Of a stretch of DNA of 64,000 nucleotides, positions 24,060-35,765 are shown piece after piece. This DNA comes from Burhinus oedicnemus. Its lineage: Eukaryota > Chordata > Aves > Charadriiformes > Burhinidae. The translations under genes and the position numbers were made by a program. Below the pieces are notes generated by a model that saw only the letters and a program-made list of their open reading frames with translations, did not search any database and was not told the origin of the DNA. The DNA lies in assembly GCA_008921705.1 (NCBI GenBank), contig VFFE01007035.1, positions 124,509 to 188,508 on the forward strand. Direction: 5' to 3'. Every line of letters starts with the position of its first letter. Position 1 is the first letter of the stretch.

Positions 24060-24470
24060 CATGAAATCATTTCGTAAATACAAAAAAGGCCCCTCAGGCT
24101 ATTGGTGCCCAGACACTCATTTTTAGAGTGGATAATTGACTCCTTTCAGTTGATAATTCATAGCTTGCATATGCCAGCTAATACATCAGTGCCCAGAGAC
24201 TCAGCGAGAGCCCCAAGCGCAAACGGGAGAGGGGGAAAGGAAAAGAAAAAAAAAAAAAAGAAAAAAAATATTTCGGATGATAGATGAGTGCATTACGGCT
24301 TTATGAATGAATTATGTCCTGCAAATACCTTGAGCAGGAGAGACTGTCGGCCTGTATCTATACTAATCTGGGAGGAATTATGACGATTTTCACATTAAAA
24401 AGGGAAAAGGGAAAGAATTAATTGAGCAATTGGGCCATTAAAAATGTATGTCGGCATGTTCTGTATGTCC
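24060..24470. promoter_or_regulatory. Candidate conserved non-coding element
   Basis: Homeodomain-type words are unusually dense here: GGATAATTGACTCC, GTTGATAATTCATAGC, AGAATTAATTGAGCAATTGG, GGGCCATTAAAAATG. An imperfect palindrome surrounds GCATATGC near 24168-24178. The block is interrupted at 24241-24268 by an A-rich run, which suggests two separate elements. No exon or repeat family is recognised. Confidence 0.28.
24241..24268. repeat. A-rich simple tract
   Basis: Runs of A broken only by single G bases. Simple sequence. No retroposon body precedes it that I can recognise, so I do not call it a processed-copy tail. Confidence 0.85.
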
Positions 24471-27400
24471 ATTTTCCAATTTATCATACGCTAGGAAGCT
24501 TCCTCCCAGGGTGACTGCCATTTTTCTTCTCTTTCTTATGTTTGATTTTTTTTTTTTATTTATTGTAGGTTCCTGTCATACAAAACCAGATCAGGATCGT
24601 TTTGACAAGACAAAGTCTGGGGTTTTTTTGCAGGGAGGCTCAGGGTTGTCTTTGTGCACGTGCTCCCTGTCAAAAAATAGAGGTGGGGGGACCGGAATGG
24701 ATTTCTTCTTTGCTTCCCATGGCTCCTACAGTCAGTATTACTAACTTAAAAACAGATTATTTCACAGTGTTTGTAGATTTTTATTCCTTCTCCATCTGAG
24801 AAGGTTGGAAATGAAGTTTGGCTATAGGAGGGCAGATGCAGTGAGGGTTTTCTTTTTAAAAGTTATAGGTTGCTAATGCTGGCTCATCTAAAAGCACCAA
24901 GGATAAGTGCCAGCACATGTGAACACCCGCTCTGCACACGTGTGTGAAACGCCACACACGACTGCTTGAAAAATTCACCGACACAGACGATGCATCGCCC
25001 GGCACCAGCATTTAGCTGTGGATGGTATCCGTTGTTGGCCAAAAATATATTCTGAATTATTATAGTGTTTGTATTCTGCATATGTACCCTGTAGTATGTG
25101 TTAATTATTTTCAGATCTGAGAAATAATTTAGTGGATTAGAACAGTTTGCCAGTGGGGGAATATTTTTAGAATAACAGCAATGTTAGAAACAGTTTTCAA
25201 CTCTGTAATTAGTTGGTTTGTTCAAATATCTGAAATAACTACAAAACATGTTTCCTACTTTCAAATATGTAATACATTCCATTATATTGCTTAAAGTTGC
25301 TTAAAATTTTAGTACCTTTAAAAAACAGATCTTAGAGTCTCGCAAAAAAAAGAACAGTAACTCAATCAATGTAAAAAAAAAACCACGTTTAAGACCTGTC
25401 AGCAGATTCCAAGCAGTCTGACCGACACATATTGTTTAACCTGTGTCTTCGATTTTCTAATCCAGGAATTATGCTTCACCTGAACTTCCTCTAATACAAT
25501 TAGCGTGGTGTGTTTGCTGAAACATAATGCCTTTACAGAATAATGTTTTATGCTGCAAAGCATATCTAATCTCTTCACGCAAGCCACTCTACGGCAAATC
25601 ATTTTATAATATGCAGGAATTTTTTTGATGTTGTTTATGTTCTCATGTTTATGAGGTCTTTAATTGATTGTAAGCTGCTCTTTAAGTACTTAAAGATGTT
25701 TTTAAAATCCTATTAATTGTTCTTTTCAGGCTTGTTAAATATTTGTTAATGCGCTGGCTAAAACACAAGAGTGCTGGAGGAGAATTTCAGCAAATTTTGG
25801 GGTTTGTATTCAGGACCTTTATGCAGGATAAGTAGTTTTATTGTCTTCTTTGAGGTGCAGCAAGCCCCTAAATTCCTCTTGATCACCATGTACATGGGAC
25901 TGGGAATTTTGATGTGGGTTTGATTTAGTTATTTTCTGCTCTTGTACACAATGAAGAGGTAACCACATCTCAGTGCAAATGTCACCCTCCTGGATATCAG
26001 TGCTTTTTCAGCAGCTGCTCTGCTGTACAGAAGCTTTTGGGAGGTCTTAAACAACCCCTGTGAGAAGGCTGATGTATATAAAAGGGATGTGAAACAGATT
26101 CCTGCTCCTGCAAATCTTTCTGAGCTTTGAAAGATTCTTGCGTTGCCCAAGACTCTGCAAATTTTATATGGGGGAAAAAAGCAGGGACATCCACTGAGCA
26201 GCACCTAGAAGTCCTGTGCTGAGGGCCCCATGATGGGTCCATCTTCAGCTCTCGTTGCCACCTGACAAAGCGTCTGGTGTCCCCGGACAGCCCCTAGCCC
26301 CGGTTACCCCACTCCTCCTGCTCAGGTGAGAGCCCTCATCTCCAGCGAGGGTGGTCCTGGAGACCTCGTATCCCCATGGCAGTTTTGTTTTCAGCAAAAT
26401 GCCCCTTCTCCTCCAAAACAATCACAACATTTTGACAGTAAATCAAGGCTCAGAGAGAAAATCGGAGGGAAGATCAAAAGCTACGTGCCTCCTCTCTGAC
26501 CTTGTCTAGGGCAGCGGGTTCACCACCATGGCTGAATGTGGAATTCAGGATCCTACACGGATGCAACCTGGAGGGGATCACCTGAGCGACTGGTGGGAGA
26601 GGCAGGACACCCTTTGTCCACCTGAGTTCCCACCAGCATCCCTCAATCCAGCTTGGAGAGATGAAGCTGAGTCACAGTCCTCCTTGCTGCAGAGAGGAGC
26701 AAAGGCGTAAGGTGCTGTACAAATACCCGGAGACACCTAGTGATTTTGTGCCAGGTCATGTACAGGTGCCGAATCCTGCATCCCGCTTTGCTAGGCTCAG
26801 GACCCTCCTGGGCAATGGGCTACCGTGTGGGTCCAGCAATGAAACAGAGTCCCATTGCCCCCCTCCACATCGCCTGGCTCTTGTTGTCCTGACCTCTTCT
26901 GGCCTGTGGCACAGGAAGAGTTTCATTGTAGTTTTTGCCCAGTGCAGGGAAAAAAACCCCAGTAATATTCACTTCTTACTTCTGGGCATCTTCATTTTCT
27001 AAAAACTACATGTCAGAAATGAATCACACAGTGGGACATCTCCATGTAGTGCCGCTGAAGAGCTCTCAGCCCCGTTGCAGCACAGCATCCTTGGCCAGCC
27101 ACCTTACCTGCCCGTGCCTCCGTCCCCCGGCCAAAGGATACGGGCACATGCTGCTTTCCCCGTACAACCCCTCTGTGCTGCGGATGGCTCCTCGCTCTGG
27201 CGTTGCAGAGCGAATTAACCCAGCAGGGTCTTCCACACCATGGCAACTGAACATAGTTCATCCAAAAACCAGCACATCAGTCTTGCTGATTACACATGCC
27301 TTCTTCTGGTAACACACATCTCGGTAAAGGATTAATGACAGCCAGAATCCCATTAAGAGAGAAACACAACTTCCCCAGCTTACTTAATATCAGGTTTCTT

Positions 27401-29659
27401 GCACCTGGGTCACTGAAGTAGGACGTAACCTGCAGAATATAAAATGTCCTGTTACTGCCTTTGCCACTGACATGCACAGAGATGTGTTGTGAAGAACAGG
27501 CATTTATAATCCAGCCTCCCTCGGTCATGCTAAGGCATGCACAGACCCGAAGGTTGTACATAACCTTTGCAGCAAGGTTGCTGGTATGTTCTCCTTATAA
27601 CTTAGCAGCTCCAGTTTCGGATGGATATGCAGAAACGTGGATTCTTTTCTTTCCGTATCCCACACAAAGCAAGGAATAAATGTTCCCCTGGACAACTCCT
27701 CCATGAAAACCTTGATTCCTTGTGCATGAAGGTCTCAGCTTGTTGAAACACTGAAGATACTAACACTATAAAAGGTGTGAGCGTGCACCTGTGTGTGCGT
27801 GACAGGGACTGTGCACTGTTTTCATGCCCAATCCTGAGCTTGTGAAACCAAAGGAAAGTCTCCAGAGTGGTCTGTCATCAATGGTGGTGACAAACATGGA
27901 GTTCAAGGTGTGTTGAAGGCCATTTGTCTGCAAAAGTTTAACCATTTTGCCAATGTCTGTATATTATACCCAAGGAAAGTCATGCCCACTTCTACCTACG
28001 GCTAACCTCCAGGTGCTGTACAGTCCTGTGGTTTCCAGCATCTTTCCTCTTCTGCTGGAGCCCAAGGGGAGCCACCTAAAGCAGGATATTGTTTATCCAC
28101 AAAGAAACCATTCCCGTGGCTTTTCTCCCATGGCCTTGCTGAGGGATTTGGGTGCCTCTAACCTCAAATTTATCTCGGATCAGATCAGACATTTCTGAAA
28201 ATGTTCCCCAAAATGCAGCCTGAGTGAGGAACAAGGGAGCAGCCTTGAGAGTCAAAAAGAGTTTTCCCTGTCCTGCTTCCTGGAGGACTTTACCTAGGAC
28301 AAATTTACCTTCAGAGGACTTTAGTTTAGTAGCAGATGATTTTATGCCTTTTGCCTGATGTATTTATCATTTTACACTTAAACCAAGCAGGAGAAAGGCT
28401 AAATAGGTATGGAGAAATAAGCCAATATCCTATCAGGATAGTAGTCTTTTTCTCTTTTTTCCCCTGAGATCAAAAAGTTTAATAACAGACTAAAAAATTA
28501 CAAGTTACATGTTGCCTTTTGTTTTATTTAACAGATAATTTCCTTTAAAAAAAAAAATCCTCAAGTGTCACTTTTTAAAAAGTATCTGTAAGAAGTTTTA
28601 ACACTTGTCCCCCAGAAATGTGGGATAGACTCTTTTGACCTACATTGTAGGAAACACATGAAGAGCCCTGCACTTCACGGGAACAAAGTGGAAATTAAGT
28701 AAAAGGTAGGATTTCTGGACAGGCACTTGGAAAGGAAACAGGTTCTTGCTGGAGTCAGCAGCTACACCCTCCAGTGAATCCGAGTCTTGCTGCGATGACT
28801 CCATACACCTGAGATGACTCCGTATACCCATATGATCCATTCAGCCACTCAGCAGGATTTAAGAATCGATTAGACATAATTTGCTTGGTTTTTGTCAATC
28901 CTCTATCACTAGCAGTGCTTCCTATTGCATTTCCACGATGGTGCCGCTGGGACAGAGCCGCAGCCTCCCTGGCTGTGTAAAGCTGAGAAGATGTTCAGAA
29001 GACTCCTGCATGCAGCTATAAAGAAAATGGGTCAGGGATGTGGCACCTCCTGGAAGCCAAGCCACAGCTGAAAAACACCAGAAAAGCCCCCGCATCCAAT
29101 GCCATTTCTCCACTGAGCTTTGTTCCGGGTCCTTTCTGGGGTGAGAAGTTTTTGAGAAAAGGATTCATTATTATTAATGATAATAAAATCGGCTGTGCCC
29201 TTTTCTCCACCTGCCTTCCCTCAAATCTCTCCATGTTTGGTTACCTGCTGCTCCAGGGATCCCACACTCAAACTGTGCTGATAACTCGGGGAAGGGACCT
29301 TTCTCATTGAACAAGGTGGGAAAAGCAGCTTCAAATGTCAGGAATTCCTTCCAGACGTTCAGCATCAGTATTTAAATTAAGAGGCTTAAAGCTCTCCTGA
29401 ACTTTTCCAGGTTTTTAATTTTAGTTTAACTTCGGGAGTGGAGTTTTAGGCCCAGAATATCATATCTGCAGTGCCATCTACCGCGTTTTCCAGGGACTGC
29501 TCCGGAATAATGTTTGAGCTTGGAGGAGCTCTTCACCTGAGGTTCTGGATGCGGGTGTTCGTGTGTGGGTAGGGATGGGGGAAAAAAATTCAAATGTGTG
29601 CTCAGGAACACTGAAAATAGCGGGAATGGAGGCTGGTTTTGCCAAAATAGGTAAGGTAA

Positions 29660-30214
29660 TGTTGTGGGTTAACCCCATGCGGCCTCTCACTCACTCCCAC
29701 CCAGGGGGATGGGGGAGAGAATCAGAAGGGTAAAAGTGAGAAAACTCATGGGTTGAGCTAAAGACAGTTCAATAGCAAAAGCTGCACACACAAACAATCA
29801 AAATATGGCATTAATGCACCACTTCCCAATGGCAGGCAGGTCTTCAGCCATCCCCAGGGAAGCAGGGCTCCATCACACAGAAGAGTGACTTGGGAAAACA
29901 ACCACCATAACTCCAAATGTCCCCCCTTTCCTCTTTCTTCCTCCAGCTTTTATTGCTGAGCACAACACCATATGGTCTGGGATACCCCTTTGGTCAACTG
30001 GGGGAAGCTATCCTGGCTGTGATCCCTCCCAGCTTCTTGTGCATCCCCAGCCCACTTCGCTGGTGGGGCAGGACGAGGAGCAGAAAACCCCTCATGCTGT
30101 GTAAGCACTTCTCAGCAATAGCTACAACAGCCCTGGGTTATCACCACTGTTTTGGTCACAAAGCCAAAACATAGCCCCATACAAATTAACTCTATCCCAG
30201 CCTAAACCAGCACA
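29660..30214 (-). mobile_element. Solo LTR of an avian endogenous retrovirus (ERVL-type)
   Basis: This 555-bp element starts TGTTGTGGGTTAACCCC on the plus strand and ends in CACA, so it has TG...CA termini. Blocks such as GGGAGAGAATCAGAAGGGTAA, the CATCCCCAGGGAAGCAGGG region and CATAGCCCCATACAAATTAA match an LTR I know to be abundant in Neoaves. A polyadenylation signal (AATAAA) reads on the minus strand within 29948-29958, which gives the orientation. Flanking pentamers GGTAA (29655-29659) and GTTAA (30215-30219) look like a 5-bp target duplication with one change. There is no internal retroviral sequence on either side, so this is a solo LTR left by recombination between the two ends. The family name is from memory. 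Confidence 0.88.
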
Positions 30215-31449
30215 GTTAAAAAAAAAAAAGGAAAAAAAAAGAAAAAAGAAAAAAATTTGTTTTCTTGTGCTTGGAGTTAATGTCAACATGTCCAAAAAAA
30301 AAAAAAGAAAAAAAGTTATATTAAAAAAGCTTTTCAAAGTACTGAAAAACAAAATAACAGATTATCCTGCCCTTCAAGCACAAGCCATTTAATGATGATC
30401 TGACACAGAAAAAAGTTTTTGGATTATTCATGTCCTTTGCAAATTTCTCTGTGGAGAGCAGCTCTCTTCAAAATCCTAGTGCCCAGTTGGCCTTTATTCA
30501 CTGGAGCAGTGAGACCACGGCCAAGGGAGGATGGCAAGGCTCCTCTGGCACTGCACCTCTGGCACTGCCACATCTGCCACTCATGGCCACATCTGGGTCC
30601 AGAGCACCAGCACCAGCAGGAGCAGGGGTGATATGTCACAGTGATATCCCCATCGCCTGACATAAGGACCAGCTGTGAGATGCCTCAGTGGGGCCCTTTG
30701 GCGCTCAGCTTTTAACCTGCAACGCTCAAGCTTGTCATTTGGGCCAGATATTTTGGTAGCCAAGTCTCCCTGAGGTCTAGCCCTGGAGGATTCTTTTTGG
30801 GGCCGGGACTCTCACCAGTGTGTTCCGTTTGTAGGCAGCACAACCACGTCCCAAGAAACAGCCATCAAGCATGGAGATGGTCGGCATCTACCCACAGTGA
30901 GAAGACGCAGCAGATGTTGCACATCTGCCCCACCCGTGGGTAAGCTGGCAGCCCGCCGTCCCGCAAGCCCGTCGCGGTGCAGAGCACCCACAACCTCAGG
31001 ACAGGCAGATCACAGCTCCAGCTGAGAAATCGTTCATACCAGGGGAGCGAGCTCCCTCTGCTGCCCAAACCTCTGCTAGCGGCAGGCAGGAGCCGGCAGC
31101 CCTTTTTTACCCGCATCGTCTTGAAAAAAGAAAAAAACCAAAATCGTGTTGGCTGGCTCTGGGGGGAAACTCGACCGGGGCAGGACCCGCTGCATGTCAC
31201 AGCCTTCCTACAGACCGGATCCTGTGCCTTGATCCAAGCCGGTTCCTGGGTCAGACCTTAATAACTGGGAGCCAACTGCCACCAGCACCCCCTCTCCCAG
31301 CCCCTGCTGCCCCCCAGGCACCAGCCCCGGGGAGCCGGGGACAGGGGGCTCAGCCTGGCCCTGGCAAAGCGCTCGCTGGGTTTTGAGCTGGTGCAGGGTC
31401 ACAGCATGTCTGTCCACCTGCGGCCAAGTGACATGTTTACCTTGGCTTG

Positions 31450-31630
31450 CTGTTGTTGCCAACTGTAATTAATTACAGCAGAAGGGCAAATTGCCCGTCT
31501 TTGGAATTATTTATTGCAGCCAAACGCAGGCAGATCGCGTGGGTCTGTGTAGCTATGTGGCTCTCCGGCGTCGGCTGAAGGATTGGTGTGATCCCTGTAA
31601 ATTCATTAGCATTTATCAGCTCCCTGTTTG
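31450..31630. promoter_or_regulatory. Candidate enhancer with paired palindromes
   Basis: A perfect 16-bp palindrome CTGTAATTAATTACAG (31463-31478) contains TAATTAATTA, a two-base-spaced inverted homeodomain pair of the kind bound by paired-class dimers. Five bases later comes GGGCAAATTGCCC (31484-31496), a 6-bp inverted repeat around one base. Repeat-free sequence with CAAACGCAGGCAGATCGCG and AAATTCATTAGCATTTATC words follows. Binding and activity are inferred. Confidence 0.35.
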
Positions 31631-31644
31631 TGGTTATACCGCTC

Positions 31645-31671
31645 CACCCCCACACACCCCCACACACCCCC
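31645..31671. repeat. Short C/A-rich tandem repeat
   Basis: Two perfect copies of the 10-mer CACACACCCC (31651-31670) plus flanking partial copies. Simple sequence. Confidence 0.85.
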
Positions 31672-33719
31672 GCCTTTCTTGCCCTTCTCCTTCCATGGAG
31701 CAAAGATTTATTGCTGAATTAAAGCCTGAGAGCTCCTGGCCGACGAGCTGGGGAAGGAGGATAATTCTATTACTTGTCAGAGCAGTTGAGGGGGAAATTG
31801 TGTGCAATAACCACAGACCAGAGCACAGGCTCCAGAAGTCCAAGCTTGTGAGATGGCACGGGGAAAAAAAGTGAAAATAAAGACCAGGCAGATGAAGTGG
31901 TGCCCAGGGCTGGGGTTTTCCTTGCTGGGTGTCCATAGTAAGGAGGATCGGCAGCAAAGCCACCCATGCACCCATTGCCCTATCTCTAGCGTTGCTCTGC
32001 ACAGCCATGCGCTGCATTACCCCATTGGTTTGTAACAGGGTGATGAAGAAGAAGATGCTCCTACCTGGACTGAAGCCTGCACCAAGCTGGGAAGGTCTCC
32101 CATGGCCAAGTGCCACGTTCCTGCCCCTCCCTGTCACTGGCAGTAGCAATAGTGGGACAGAGCAGGTAACTGATCCAGCAGGAAACTAACTTTTTTTGGA
32201 GGAGAAAAGTGGATCAGATCAGATTTTTCAGGCAGATCAGGTTTCTAGTGTTGATACAAAGAAGGGGACAGCTAGGGCAGTGGAGGCAGGACCGTCCTCT
32301 TAGCAGTGGGGTAGACTAAGATCTGCTGAAACTGAGTGCCAGGCCATGGGCCAGCTCACCTGAGCTCAGGTTGGGCTGGATTAGAAGTGTGTCTGTCTCA
32401 GCTACTCCGTCAGCAGCCGCTCACAATTTGCTGGTAAATTTGCAGGACAACTGTCGCATCTGCTTACCCTGGCAGCGCAGGGCTAGCGTTGGTGCTCAGA
32501 GCCCATTGCCACCTTTTCCTTTTCCTCCGTCCTTTCATTTATCCGGGCTGTCAATATCAGGCAAATCCCATTTGTGGACGATAACGTCAGTAGGGAACAG
32601 ATGAGACAACCTCTGGCCACCTCTAAACCATCAGCCTAACCTGGCTTGTGCAACGTCTAGATTTACCCCCGGTACCGTGCTATGCCAAACACGCATACCC
32701 CAACCCGGCAGTGAAGGCCTGATAGAGAAATCTGACCTGAACATGCATGTCCTTTTTTCAGTTGTATTTATTGCTAGTGACACCTGCCAGCTTCATCTGG
32801 TAGTGCAGAAAACGAACACAGCCTTGCGCTCCGCAGAGGATCTATGTTTCCTACAGCCCTCCATGTTCAAGTTGTCCCATCGGCTTTTAACGAAGGGTTT
32901 ACTTATCTCTGAGGGTCCCTGTTCAGCCCCAGGGTCTTTTCCACGATGGTGGACGTCACATCTCACAGCCACAGCAAAACTCTCCTTTTTTAGCACTCTG
33001 GCTTGGGCGTTTCAGCAGAGGGTGCTGCTTTTTGTCAAGGGTGGGGAAGGATTCAAGGGATGAGGATGGAATATGGGGAATAAATAAACTCCAGGGCTGG
33101 TGTGTGAATCTAGAAAGTCCCAGATGTCCCCAGATCTGCATTGCTGTTGGTAAATTGCCTCCAGAAAGTCTCTTCCAGCAGCAGTTGGCTCGTACCCTGA
33201 TGCATGAGGATTTTGAGGCGTTACGCCTGGTGCCTGGGCCTTACCCATCACTTCCCAGAGGCTGTTTGCTGAGCGCAGGACTCACCCAACTCATGGCACC
33301 TCCCCGCTGTGCTGTGGCCAGCTACCGGGCCCACTCTCCAGGATCACAGCCTCCCACTGCCGTGACCCAGGATATTTCCGAGCGCAGGCTGGCCCATGCA
33401 AAATTTAAGAATGAAAATGCCAGTTCGGGGTCTCTTCTGGCATTTGCAAATTGTCAAGTCACGGGCTTTGGTCTGGAGGCTCTCTGCCGTGCTCAGGGAG
33501 GTTGGCATAACAGTGGGACGCAATCTGGTTGTCTGCCTTCAGCGATTGCTGCTGAAAGGCTGAGGGTATTTATTTCCCAAGGTCTTCTCCTGCAGCCTTG
33601 GGTATAAATTTCCTTCCATTTATTCGTCAAAGGCTCCGCTCCTGTGCTGTGTTTAGGCTGTCAGTGGTTGCCTTGGACATTTAGGTCAATCACAGATATT
33701 ATTTCTGTCTCTGGAGCTG

Positions 33720-34000
33720 GCAGCTCTCATCCTGGGCCTTCAGCTTTGTGTCTTGCCTATAAATAAAACACCATTCATTCTTAGCGCGGTAGGAAGAGGC
33801 AGCAATGAGCTCAAAGTGCTGCTTCCACAGGGAGGGGCACTCATTTCAAATAGCTCGACCCCTCAAAGAATTATTAAGCCCCATATTAAGCATCCCTATT
33901 GCTTTAAGAGGAAGCCCGGTGAGAATTAGGGGGACAAAAATAGGCATTAGAGCCACAGTATGAGGCAACTTGTATTTGCAGCTCATCATTCACATGCTGG
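33720..34000. promoter_or_regulatory. Candidate conserved non-coding element
   Basis: Repeat-free block with CTATAAATAAAACACC, TTAGCGCGGTAGG, GAATTATTAAGCCCCATATTAAG and ATAGGCATTAGAGCC. It mixes AT-rich homeodomain-like cores with isolated CpGs and differs from the GC-richer sequence to its left. Inference only. Confidence 0.22.
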
Positions 34001-35449
34001 ACAAAACTGCACAGTGAAGACGTGCAGCCGGACTGGGAGAACCTGGTAAACGAGGGGAGGAAAAGCAGAGCTTGAGCGGTGCAGAAACACTTGTATTTGC
34101 TTTAGTCCTTGTAGGGGCTGGGTTAACACATGGCTGATGTTCCTGGGGGGCTGAGCCCCCAGAATCTCGCTAACCCAAAGCCTGCAGGACCATGGGTCAG
34201 GTCACTCAGCGCTCCTATTGCTGACTAATACCAGTTCCCAGACCCAGCCTGACAATAGGCTACTGAGTCTTTTTCTCTGCAGATGAGTATTTTGACATTA
34301 AAACAAAAAAAAAAAAGAATAACTTTTAAATTCAAGTACTAAACAGGGGTGTTTGCTGGTGGATACAAGGTTGCTCAGCTCAGAGTTTTTTGGAAGAAGC
34401 CTTGTTGGCTGTAGAGGCAATAAATAGTTGCTAATTTGAAGGGCCGTCATTCTGCAGCCATTTGTTCTAATGGCCTGTGGATGTAGATTTGTGCACTGCT
34501 AAGTAGAAGAGGGTGGTTTTTTTCTAATTATTCTGGGTACAAACAAATTTGAAGTATTGACTAGGAAAGGGAACTGGGAAAAGCTTGCAAAAACTGCTAA
34601 AATACACATCAGGCAGGCGTCTGTTACTGTAAATTATTCCTACCCCACAGCAGCAATGATTATAAGCTCTAGATCTTTGCTTAATCTCTTACTTCCTTAA
34701 GAGTGCGTGCATATTGTTTTGTCATTTATTGGAGTCATTTTGCAAAGTGGATCCGGGCTGTTTTCACAGAGGGTTTACATGGCACATGACTGACTGGGCT
34801 GATTCCCTTCCAGACACTCACGTATCCCCCTGCTGCATATATTGGAGCTGAGCACTTTTTATTTCCTTGCAAGGGAAATGAGCTCTGACGAATGGGGATG
34901 AGATGAATATCACATTATTTGGGGGCTGAGACAAGGACGGGGGCCAAAGAGAAAACATTTCTCCGGGGCTGTGTGGTACTCGCTCTCCTCGCTTTCCCTG
35001 CCCAACCCCCATGCTGAAATATTTCTTTTCTCCACTAAAATAATCTCCCAGACACCTGGTGATTATTGTATTAAGATGTGATGAATTGCAATGCTCAAAA
35101 AACCTGACAACCCTCTGCCTTTTAGATTTCCAGCTACAATGGTGAAGTTCGGGACAAATTTTGGCCGGGGAAACCTGGGAAGCTGCTGGGGCAGGTCAAG
35201 CATCTGCTGTGGCTGAAGCCAGGTCGGCAGGTCCTGCGGCCGCCCTGCGTCTCAGCATCCCTCCTGCTCCCTGAGCTTTGCCCTCGGCCAGCGGATCCCA
35301 GCCGAGCCCACTGCGGGGTCTGGCCTGCCGCGCCACTCGGCTCTGATCGACTCTCCCCGTCCTCCTCAGAAAAGCATGGATTTTCCTATTAGCTGCAGTT
35401 CCTATTCATTGCTGATAGATCCATCACTGTGAGCCCCGGCTCTTTGTAA

Positions 35450-35765
35450 CCGGTTTGTCCCCCCCTGTAATTAGTCCATATTTAATCATTACTGAGGATA
35501 AAAGGCAGGGACATGTTGCAGTCATCCTCGCAAATCATCTTTTGTCCAGATGGCCCACGAAGTACATTGTAAACCTCATTAACAGATTGAGCCAATTAAT
35601 TATCTGGTATGGGAATCACTTCGCTAACCACGGAAGGCAGCTGCCTCCAGGAGGGAGTGCAGGCAGGGAAGGACCTGCAGACCTCAGCCCCAGCTGCTGG
35701 CCAGGGACGGGATCAGGGTTAGCAACGCTGGACATCGCTGCCATTTTTTCAATTTTTAATTAAAG
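35450..35765. promoter_or_regulatory. Candidate conserved non-coding element
   Basis: Dense homeodomain-type cores: CTGTAATTAGTCC, ATATTTAATCATTACTG, CCTCATTAACAG, GCCAATTAATTATCTGG, and TTTTTAATTAAAGG at the right edge. No repeat, microsatellite or supported exon explains it, and a plus-strand frame of 102 codons across it has no domain. This is the block in the window that most resembles a developmental enhancer by eye. Confidence 0.33.

Larger units (their letters stand above)
18634..29659. other. Non-coding stretch between CR1 fragment and LTR
   Basis: About 11 kb without a supportable exon. Notable contents are an 8-9 G run near 18722, an inverted repeat at 19048-19093, a (CA)n microsatellite at 19240-19263, an 18-bp tandem duplication at 22585-22620, and AT-rich candidate regulatory blocks at 23130-23600 and 24060-24470. 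The region 19900-20760 has overlapping frames of about 100 codons on both strands and might be an old repeat or pseudogene, but I recognise no family. Confidence 0.5.

Noticed and set aside
31634..32149. 171-codon minus-strand open frame
   Set aside because: No domain; overlapped by several other frames on both strands and ends in a simple C/A-rich repeat.
33032..33607. 191-codon plus-strand open frame
   Set aside because: No recognisable domain, no supporting splice or promoter signals, and a length expected by chance in 64 kb of mixed composition.
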